NCBI GenBank assembly: GCA_038214085.1
Contig: JBBQSF010000047.1
Location: forward strand, 1-21,591
Length of the DNA stretch: 21,591 nt
Reading direction: 5' to 3'
Source: JBBQSF01 sp038214085
GTDB lineage: Bacteria; Bacteroidota; Bacteroidia; Bacteroidales; CG2-30-32-10
In this document: one piece after another, positions 6,445-12,587 of the stretch
Layout of the letters: the number at the start of each line of letters is the position of its first letter
How positions within the stretch are numbered: position 1 is the first letter of the stretch
The notes under the pieces: generated by a model
What the model saw: the letters and a program-made list of their open reading frames with translations, nothing else
What the model was told of the DNA's origin: nothing
The model's database searches: none
Position numbers and translations under genes: made by a program

Positions 6445-8424
6445 CTATTTAATAAATCCTAAAAACAGTACAATAATAATAAACAAGAAAGCATACATAA
6501 GATAACTCTGGGTATTTCCATTCTGAAAGATTCTGAATTTCCCTAAAAAATGAATAAGTTTTAATACTGGTCTGGAAATAAAATTGTCCTCTATACGATC
6601 GGTAGAATGACTTTTGTAAGTATAAGCCTGCTGTGGGAAAACTTTCTCAATGTTGATCTTATCTTTATTTAGAAACACCAATGGATGGAAAAGCTTGCGA
6701 AAAGTACGGGCATAAGAACTTGCAGTATATTGCATTTTTGTGTTTGGGGCAACATAACCACAACCCCAAGTTTCGGAATCTTCAATAACAACCTTGTGTT
6801 GAGCTATTCGCCTTACTAAAAGAATGAGAAGAATCATCCCGATAAAAACTGCAGATATCATCGAAATACTTGTAAGTGTTCCTGAAAAAGATGCCATTAT
6901 TATAGAAATATCTTTATTGGGTAAGAGATATTTTAAAGGAGCTTGCATACTTTGTAAAATCTGTGCAGGAAAGAAGCCTATTAAAAGGATAAAGGCTGTG
7001 AGTATAAACATCGGAATTCGTTTAACAACACCAACTTCAACAGGCTCTTTGGGTAATGGTTTTCTTGCGTTTCCTAGAAAAACTATTCCAAAGGCTTTTG
7101 TAAAACAGAGCAATGCAAGGCCTCCAATAAGCGCTAATGCAGCAATAATAAGTACAAACGAAAATGCTTCTGAAATACCAAGCAAATGGACTGCATTAAA
7201 TAAACCAGAGAAAATTATAAATTCGGAAATAAATCCATTGAGTGGTGGAAGTCCGCAAATAGCAATGGCTCCAATAAGAAAAAAAGATGTTGTATAAGGC
7301 ATTTTTTTGCTCAGACCGCCCAATTGTTCAATATTAACAGTGCCTGTGGACTGATATACATTTCCGGCACTGAAGAAAAGCAAAGATTTAAAAAGGCTGT
7401 GGTTAAGGGTGTGCAACAATGCGCCTGCAAAGCCCATGTATGCTAGAAATGTATTATCATATCCTATTCCGATTGCGCCAAGACCAATCCCAAGACCAAT
7501 GATGCCGATATTTTCTATGCTGTGATATGCAAGAAGTTTTTTCAGGTTGTGCTGCACAATGGCGAGCATTACACCATATAATCCTGAGGCAGCTGCAAAT
7601 ACCATAATTATCCAACCAATTGTAATCATGTCGGCTGGCGATTGCATAACTACGCGAATGATACCGTAAATACCCATTTTTATTATTACTCCCGACATTA
7701 TTCCTGATAAATGCGAAGGTGCTGCAGGGTGGGCATGAGGCAACCAAGTGTGAAAAGGAATAAATCCAGCCTTTATTCCGAATCCTATGAAAAATAAAAT
7801 GAACACAAGCATCGAATTTCCTGCGTTTGTAATTTTTGGCATTTCTGCCAGAGCTGTAAATGTTGAACCACCAGTGAAATAATATACACAAAAACTTCCT
7901 GCAAATAAAAACAAAACACTGATGTGCATTTGTATAAAATAATTTGTGGCTGCTTTGAGATTCCCTTGTTTGGCTCTTTCGAACAAGATCAAAATAAAAG
8001 AACTCAGCGACATTATTTCCCAAACAATTACGAAAAAGAAAAGATCGTTCAGCATGGTAACATAGATCATTGACGCATGAAATACAGGCATAAGGGCAAA
8101 ATGAACTTTAAGGTCGTTTGTCCTTTTGCTGTAATGACTCAGATATTCCTGGCCATAGAAACTGCCAGCAAGAAAAATAATATTGATAATTATGATAAAC
8201 CAGGCACTCAGTGGATCAACGGTGAGTGCTATGGTGCCAAATGCAGTTAGAAACTCATTTGAAAAACCAGAGGCACCTGCTAAAATTTGAATTGCAGGAA
8301 AAGAGGAAAAAACAGCAATAACAATCGAGGCCAGAAAGGAGAGCCATCCTGAAATTTTTGCTTTAAATAGTGGAGCTAAAAACAGTGCTATTACAAGACC
8401 GATTGAAGGAAAAAGTAATTCCAA
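6445..8424 (-). CDS. hyfB: HyfB-like antiporter-type subunit (NuoL family), TTG start
   Basis: This 659-residue polytopic membrane protein opens the operon. It belongs to the HyfB/NuoL antiporter-like family. Key membrane charges are present: Glu136 (VWEIMSLSSF), Lys218 (GIKAGFIPFHTWLPHAHPAA), Lys249, Lys295/296 (HNLKKLLAYHSIENIG) and Lys346 (NHSLFKSLLFF). The C-terminal part carries TWGCGYVAPNTKMQYTASS near 565, a HyfB signature, and ends in another membrane helix. All proton-path residues therefore look functional. The codon at 8424-8422 is TTG. An in-frame TAA lies two codons upstream and the next methionine is past residue 100, so TTG is the only start that keeps the first helices. The promoter is not evident upstream. 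Alternative name: ehrA. Confidence 0.9.
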   Translation of the reverse strand: MELLFPSIGLVIALFLAPLFKAKISGWLSFLASIVIAVFSSFPAIQILAGASGFSNEFLTAFGTIALTVDPLSAWFIIIINIIFLAGSFYGQEYLSHYSKRTNDLKVHFALMPVFHASMIYVTMLNDLFFFVIVWEIMSLSSFILILFERAKQGNLKAATNYFIQMHISVLFLFAGSFCVYYFTGGSTFTALAEMPKITNAGNSMLVFILFFIGFGIKAGFIPFHTWLPHAHPAAPSHLSGIMSGVIIKMGIYGIIRVVMQSPADMITIGWIIMVFAAASGLYGVMLAIVQHNLKKLLAYHSIENIGIIGLGIGLGAIGIGYDNTFLAYMGFAGALLHTLNHSLFKSLLFFSAGNVYQSTGTVNIEQLGGLSKKMPYTTSFFLIGAIAICGLPPLNGFISEFIIFSGLFNAVHLLGISEAFSFVLIIAALALIGGLALLCFTKAFGIVFLGNARKPLPKEPVEVGVVKRIPMFILTAFILLIGFFPAQILQSMQAPLKYLLPNKDISIIMASFSGTLTSISMISAVFIGMILLILLVRRIAQHKVVIEDSETWGCGYVAPNTKMQYTASSYARTFRKLFHPLVFLNKDKINIEKVFPQQAYTYKSHSTDRIEDNFISRPVLKLIHFLGKFRIFQNGNTQSYLMYAFLFIIIVLFLGFIK

Positions 8425-8534
8425 ATTTTAATTTTGTAAGGCGAAGGTCAGTATTTTAAATTTGTTTAGAGGGAAAAAGATGTTTTTTTTTTAACAGTTT
8501 CTTGTTAGCAGTGGTTGATAAGCTTGTAAATTGG

Positions 8535-8596
8535 GTCTCGATACGAAGCAAACTTCGCTTTCGCTTCGGTTCCTTCTACTCGACCTGACATTTGTG
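8535..8596. repeat. 62-bp direct repeat, copy 1
   Basis: This stretch is identical to 8635-8696 over all 62 bases, and the bases on each side differ. It starts GTCTCGATACGAAG and ends GACCTGACATTTGTG. It contains a small inverted repeat, CGAAG-caaa-CTTCG (8544-8557), followed by a further GCTTCG that could pair instead. It looks like a dispersed intergenic element rather than coding DNA. Confidence 0.95.
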
Positions 8597-8634
8597 TGTG
8601 GCATTTTGACTATTAGATATGAGAAGCATTATTT

Positions 8635-8696
8635 GTCTCGATACGAAGCAAACTTCGCTTTCGCTTCGGTTCCTTCTACTCGACCTGACATTTGTG
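8635..8696. repeat. 62-bp direct repeat, copy 2
   Basis: This is a perfect second copy of 8535-8596, offset by exactly 100 bp and separated from it by a 38-bp non-repeated spacer. Perfect identity points to recent duplication or to gene conversion. Confidence 0.95.
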
Positions 8697-8701
8697 CGCG
8701 G

Positions 8702-8730
8702 GTCACTTCGAGTGCGAAGCGTATCGAGAA
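8702..8730. repeat. short inverted relative of the 62-bp repeat
   Basis: Read on the minus strand, this unit begins TTCTCGATACG and ends CTCGAAGTGAC. That matches both ends of the 62-bp copies (TCTCGATACG and CTCGACCTGAC) but with a much shorter middle. It contains its own hairpin, CTTCG-agtg-CGAAG (8706-8719). The 10-bp sequence at 8720-8729 is an exact inverted copy of 8536-8545, so the whole cluster is bounded by 10-bp inverted repeats. Confidence 0.75.
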
Positions 8731-8766
8731 GGTGGGAGTGGAAAAACGTATCATGCAGAAATTTCT

Positions 8767-8774
8767 TACTTTTG
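8767..8774 (+). promoter_or_regulatory. candidate Bacteroidota -7 element for lpxL
   Basis: TACTTTTG fits TAnnTTTG and lies 20 bp before the ATG of the acyltransferase gene. I see no TTG at the -33 distance, so this is a partial match only. Confidence 0.4.
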
Positions 8775-8794
8775 TATAACCACATTACAAACCC

Positions 8795-9679
8795 ATGAAG
8801 AAACTCATTTCAAAAGCAATAAATTATTTTTTGTTTTATATGCTGCTTTTGATTTCGTGTCTGCCTTTCTGGTTATTGTATTTGATATCCGATGGATTGT
8901 CTTTTATATTGTTTTATGTTATCCGTTACCGTAGAAAAGTTGTCTTGAAAAATCTGACAACTTCATTTCCTGAATCAAATGAAATTAGAAAAATCGAGAA
9001 AAAATTCTACCGTTTTTTGGCTGATACTTTTTTGGAATCGCTGAAATGCTTTACTATCAGCAGAAAAAATCTTCTTAAACGTATCAGCTGCGACAATCCT
9101 GAAATAATGGAGCAGTATGCATTGGAAAATAAAAGTGTAATCTTTATGTCGGCACATTTTGGCAACTGGGAATATGTAATTTATTCAATGAATCTTTTAT
9201 TTCCACATTGGGCCATTGGCGTTGGAAAGCCGCTATCGAACGAAGTAATGAACAAACTCACCAATGCCAGGCGAAGCAGATACGGTATGAAAATTATTAA
9301 TGCTACCAATATAAAAGAGGAATTTAAAAAAGACAGTGATGTACTAACGGCAAGTTTATTTCTGTCCGACCAGTATCCAGGTGGTGCTAACAAAGGATTT
9401 CATACTATTTTTTTGAATAAGGAAACTGATTTTTTATTTGGGGCAGAAAAATATGCAAATGAATACAATTATGCAGTTGTTTATGCCGACATTGTCAGGC
9501 TTAAACGGGGCCGATATCAAATGCATCTTGTAAAAATATCTGATAATCCAAAAGCAGAGGAAAAGGGAAAAATCATGAATTCCTACGTACGTTTGCTTGA
9601 AAAAACAATTGAACGAGATCCAGCATATTGGTTGTGGTCGCATAAAAGATGGAAACAGATTGAAGGGTTTTATAAATAA
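8795..9679 (+). CDS. LpxL/HtrB-type lipid A (Kdo2-lipid IVA) acyltransferase
   Basis: This 294-residue protein of the lysophospholipid acyltransferase superfamily, LpxL/HtrB branch, would add a secondary acyl chain to lipid A at the inner face of the inner membrane. It has an N-terminal hydrophobic anchor (about 11-45). The catalytic H-x4-D/E motif is HFGNWE, with His121 and Glu126. A DQYPGGANKG segment near 194-203 matches the region usually reading DQ in this family, and the C-terminal WLWSHKRWK is typical. The length is normal. The ATG follows the candidate promoter by 20 bp. An unrecognised gene follows 18 bp downstream and is probably co-transcribed. I cannot tell which lipid A position it acylates. 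Confidence 0.88.
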   Translation: MKKLISKAINYFLFYMLLLISCLPFWLLYLISDGLSFILFYVIRYRRKVVLKNLTTSFPESNEIRKIEKKFYRFLADTFLESLKCFTISRKNLLKRISCDNPEIMEQYALENKSVIFMSAHFGNWEYVIYSMNLLFPHWAIGVGKPLSNEVMNKLTNARRSRYGMKIINATNIKEEFKKDSDVLTASLFLSDQYPGGANKGFHTIFLNKETDFLFGAEKYANEYNYAVVYADIVRLKRGRYQMHLVKISDNPKAEEKGKIMNSYVRLLEKTIERDPAYWLWSHKRWKQIEGFYK

Positions 9680-9697
9680 GGTTTTAAACAGAAAATT

Positions 9698-10225
9698 ATG
9701 AATACAAACATTTTAATAATTGAGGAAATATTAAAGAGGACTGATAAGCCTTTTGTTGTGGAGCAAAATAAACAGTTCGACATGTCTAAAGCTGATTTGT
9801 ATGCTTTCAGAAAAGCCGGAATGATGGGACGGGATTATGTTTTTATACACGACTTTTCAGAGCAGCAAATTATAGATATTTCCATGGTTTTTTCATTACA
9901 TGAAGCCGCTCGAAGCTATGTGAACAGCTTTTACAAAATGCCAAAAATACTGCGATTCAAAGTGCCGAATATTGTTTCTTTTTTTATGAGCTCGAAAGGA
10001 TTTTCAACTGAGATCATTTTATATGCAAACAAAAATTCCAAAACAGTGGCAGGCGGGGAGGTTCATTCAGTTTACCTGATTGATATGGAATCAGAAAAGA
10101 TTTACGGACAAGGAAAATCAAGTGTAAATGTCGACGGGATCAAATTTGAATTTAAGAATATTGACCCACAGAACAGATCTTTCAGACTTGCGTCAGAAAT
10201 AGAAAAAATGTTGTTTTTGAAATAA
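9698..10225 (+). CDS. conserved-looking hypothetical protein, 175 residues
   Basis: I do not recognise this family. The protein is 175 residues, without a signal peptide or membrane segment, so it is probably cytoplasmic. It appears to be mixed alpha/beta with an amphipathic start (NILIIEEILKRTDKPFVVEQ), a central helix (HEAARSYVNSFYKMPK), and beta-rich later parts around VHSVYLIDMESEKIYGQGKS. No catalytic motif stands out. It starts 18 bp after the lpxL-like stop, which suggests a two-gene operon. Its TAA ends at 10225 and the prfA stop begins at 10226 on the opposite strand, so no terminator fits between them. The codon use resembles that of its neighbours. Confidence 0.75.
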   Translation: MNTNILIIEEILKRTDKPFVVEQNKQFDMSKADLYAFRKAGMMGRDYVFIHDFSEQQIIDISMVFSLHEAARSYVNSFYKMPKILRFKVPNIVSFFMSSKGFSTEIILYANKNSKTVAGGEVHSVYLIDMESEKIYGQGKSSVNVDGIKFEFKNIDPQNRSFRLASEIEKMLFLK

Positions 10226-11305
10226 TTATAAACTTTCTTCTCCAGCAGCTTTAAGACGTTCAGCATTTTCGGCCACCTGCAGCGCATCAATCAACTCCTG
10301 AATATCACCATCCACAAAAGTGGAAAGATTATACATGGTATAGCCTATACGGTGATCTGTAATGCGACTTTGCGGATAATTGTACGTGCGGATCTTTGCA
10401 GACCGATCGCCTGTAGAAACCATTGTTTTGCGCTTTTTAGAAATTACATCGAGGTACTTCTGATGTTCCACTTCATAAATGCGCGAACGTAAAACCTTCA
10501 TGGCTTTGTCAAGATTTTTAATTTGCGATTTTTCATCCTGACAGGTAACCACAATTCCAGTTGGAACGTGAGTTAGGCGTATGGCTGAATAGGTTGTATT
10601 AACCGATTGTCCGCCTGGTCCAGAAGAACAATAGGTATCCTTACGAATATCACTTTGTTTAAGATCTACATCAAATTCATCAGCTTCGGGGAGAACCACC
10701 ACCGAAGCGGCAGAAGTATGAACTCTTCCCTGAGTTTCGGTCTGAGGAACCCGCTGAACGCGATGCACTCCAGATTCGTATTTCATTTGACCGTAAACAT
10801 TATCACCAGAAACATTTAGAATAACTTCCTTATATCCGCCAACTGTGCCTTCGGTACAGTCAACCAGTTCCACTTTCCAACGTTTATTTTCGCAATAACG
10901 CATGTACATTCGGTATAAGTCGCCCGCAAAAATACTGGCTTCATCGCCACCAGTTCCGGCACGAATTTCAACAATAGCATTTTTATTGTCTTCTGGATCA
11001 GAAGGTACCAGTAGGATCCGTATTTCTTCCTCCATCTCTGTTTTGCGTTTCAGCAATTCGTCGAGTTCCATTTTAGCCATTTCACGAAATTCTTCATCTT
11101 TTTCTTTTCCCAAAATTTCTTTGGCTGATGCGATATTTTCAACCACAGATGAATATTCTCTATATGCGTCAACAACGGATTGGAGTTCTTTATAATCTTT
11201 GCTGAGTTTGATGTAACGTTTCATGTCAGAAACCACATCAGGATCATTGATCTGAACACCAATTTCTTCCCAGCGGTTGTAAATAGCTTTTAGTTTTTCA
11301 AGCAT
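10226..11305 (-). CDS. prfA: peptide chain release factor 1
   Basis: This 359-residue class I release factor reads UAA and UAG in the ribosomal A site and triggers release of the finished chain. The GGQ catalytic motif is at residues 231-233 (SSGPGGQSVNTT). The codon-recognition tripeptide is PQT at 187-189 (RVPQTETQGRVHTS), which has the PxT form of RF1 rather than the SPF of RF2. The N-terminal helical domain spans about 1-100, and RAGTGGDEA (115-123) is the familiar following motif. The length is normal and the start is an ATG. It lies 18 bp downstream of the AIR synthase gene, a pairing I recall from other Bacteroidota. It converges tail-to-tail with the 175-residue gene without any gap. 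Confidence 0.97.
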   Translation of the reverse strand: MLEKLKAIYNRWEEIGVQINDPDVVSDMKRYIKLSKDYKELQSVVDAYREYSSVVENIASAKEILGKEKDEEFREMAKMELDELLKRKTEMEEEIRILLVPSDPEDNKNAIVEIRAGTGGDEASIFAGDLYRMYMRYCENKRWKVELVDCTEGTVGGYKEVILNVSGDNVYGQMKYESGVHRVQRVPQTETQGRVHTSAASVVVLPEADEFDVDLKQSDIRKDTYCSSGPGGQSVNTTYSAIRLTHVPTGIVVTCQDEKSQIKNLDKAMKVLRSRIYEVEHQKYLDVISKKRKTMVSTGDRSAKIRTYNYPQSRITDHRIGYTMYNLSTFVDGDIQELIDALQVAENAERLKAAGEESL

Positions 11306-11323
11306 ATAATATGTTTCATTAAG

Positions 11324-12493
11324 TTAGTAAGTGAATGTTCCGTTTGAAGTAATTATTGAAAGTTTTTTTCCTTTGTTTTCTTCACATCTGCCGATAATTT
11401 GTGCTTCCATTTCATAGGCTTCAGCAATACCAATCATTATTTCAGCGGAGTTTAAATCCGTATAGATTTCAAAGCGGTGGCCCATGTTGAATACTTTGTA
11501 CATTTCCTGCCAAGAAGTTCCTGATTCATTTTTTATCATTTGAAAAAGGGGAGGAGTATCAAAAAGCGAATCTTTAATAATGTGAATGTCTTCCACAAAA
11601 TTCAGCACTTTTGTTTGTCCGCCACCACTACAATGAACCATGCCATGAATTTTATCGTGTAATATTCCCAGAATATCTTTTACAACAGGTGCATAAGTTC
11701 TTGTGGGCGACAGCACCAGCAATCCGGCATTTGTATCTGTTCCAGTTACTATATCGGTAAGCTTTTTAGAACCACAATAAACAAATTCATCTAAAATAGC
11801 ATGATCAAAGCTTTCCGGATATTTTTTAGCATATTCTTTTGCAAAAATATCATGCCGGGCAGAAGTGAGGCCATTGCTTCCCATTCCACCATTATAGGAA
11901 TCTTCATAAGATGTTTGTCCAAAGGAAGAAAACCCAACAATAACGTCGCCGGGTCTGATATTGTCATTACTGATGACCTTATTGCGTTCCATGCGGGCTA
12001 TTACCGTTGAATCGACAATTACAGTACGCACAAGATCTCCAACATCTGCAGTTTCACCTCCGGTAAGCGTCATTTGCAGTCCGAGCGAATTCATTTTTTC
12101 AATAAATTCTTCCGTCCCTTCAATAATTGCTTTAATAACTTCACCGGGAATCAGGTTTTTATTTCGGCCGATAGTACTTGAAACGAGCATGTTATTGCAT
12201 GCTCCAATGCAAAGTAAATCATCTATGTTCATTACGAGTGCATCTTGTGCAATACCCTTCCACACATTTAAGTCGCCGGTTTCTTTCCAATACATGTAAG
12301 CTAAAGAAGACTTGGTTCCAGCTCCGTCAGCATGCATAGCAAGGCAATGGTTGTTGCTTCCTGATAAATAATCAGGTACAATTTTACAGAATGCTTTTGG
12401 ATACAATCCTTTATCCGAATTTTTAATGGCATTATGCACATCTTCCTTTGAAGCAGAAACCCCTCTTGAATTGTATTTGAAATTATCTTCCAT
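11324..12493 (-). CDS. purM: AIR synthase (phosphoribosylformylglycinamidine cyclo-ligase), Bacteroidota form
   Basis: This is the PurM-like ATP-dependent cyclo-ligase that makes aminoimidazole ribotide in purine synthesis. From the ATG at 12493 it has 389 residues, close to the long Bacteroidota version and longer than the roughly 345 of E. coli PurM. Landmarks are RGVSASKEDVHNAIKN near the start, HADGAGTKSSLAY (nucleotide loop), IDDLLCIGA, TGGETADVGDLVRT and SSFGQTSYED. A TTG start at 12523 would add ten residues (MGECSFYFLF). I reject it because those codons are the hairpin and T run of the upstream terminator. The gene is followed by prfA after 18 bp. No promoter is obvious in the 94 bp before the start. 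AIR synthase activity is inferred from the family; the exact activity of this divergent form is less certain. Confidence 0.9.
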   Translation of the reverse strand: MEDNFKYNSRGVSASKEDVHNAIKNSDKGLYPKAFCKIVPDYLSGSNNHCLAMHADGAGTKSSLAYMYWKETGDLNVWKGIAQDALVMNIDDLLCIGACNNMLVSSTIGRNKNLIPGEVIKAIIEGTEEFIEKMNSLGLQMTLTGGETADVGDLVRTVIVDSTVIARMERNKVISNDNIRPGDVIVGFSSFGQTSYEDSYNGGMGSNGLTSARHDIFAKEYAKKYPESFDHAILDEFVYCGSKKLTDIVTGTDTNAGLLVLSPTRTYAPVVKDILGILHDKIHGMVHCSGGGQTKVLNFVEDIHIIKDSLFDTPPLFQMIKNESGTSWQEMYKVFNMGHRFEIYTDLNSAEIMIGIAEAYEMEAQIIGRCEENKGKKLSIITSNGTFTY

Positions 12494-12499
12494 AAATAA

Positions 12500-12540
12500 A
12501 AAATAAAAAGAGCATTCCCCCAAAGAGGAACGCCCTTTAA
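12500..12540 (-). terminator. intrinsic terminator of the PorE-like gene
   Basis: Two 12-base arms (12507-12518 and 12527-12538) enclose an 8-base loop. In minus-strand RNA all 12 positions pair, two of them as G-U; in plus-strand RNA the same two would be A-C mismatches. The arms are followed on the minus strand by TTTTTATTTTTT. Direction and position show it ends the transcript coming from 14684-12588. Confidence 0.85.
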
Positions 12541-12587
12541 ATATATATGAATTACCTTATTTGTGAATATGTGCTAAGTACATGCTG

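Larger units (their letters stand above)
8425..8794. other. 370-bp intergenic region with repeat cluster and divergent starts
   Basis: This gap lies between the divergent hyfB-like and lpxL-like genes. The left part (8425-8534) is AT-rich with a T run and no feature I can support. The middle (8535-8730) is filled by the repeat cluster described separately. The right part (8740-8794) holds the probable -7 element for the acyltransferase. Small open frames across the repeats on both strands are repeat-derived and not credible genes. Confidence 0.7.

Noticed and set aside
7457..8023. 188-residue minus-strand frame
   Set aside because: It lies inside the hyfB-like gene in another frame and shows the unusual Cys, His and Ser composition of an out-of-frame translation of membrane-protein DNA.
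1235..8424. A working group 4 [NiFe] hydrogenase or a partial complex I
   Set aside because: Both NiFe CxxC motifs are missing. The HyfC, HyfE and HyfF features and the gene order fit the hyf/Ehr type rather than nuo, and no nuoA, J, K, E, F or G is present.
8535..8696. CRISPR array
   Set aside because: There are only two repeats, they are 62 bp long with one 38-bp spacer, and a divergent inverted copy follows. No cas gene is nearby.
8531..8779. Small open frames on both strands across the repeats
   Set aside because: They consist mainly of repeat sequence, have no family features and overlap the probable lpxL promoter.
12494..12523. TTG start giving a 399-residue AIR synthase
   Set aside because: The extra ten codons are made of a terminator loop, stem and T run. 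The ATG at 12493 gives the usual N-terminus.
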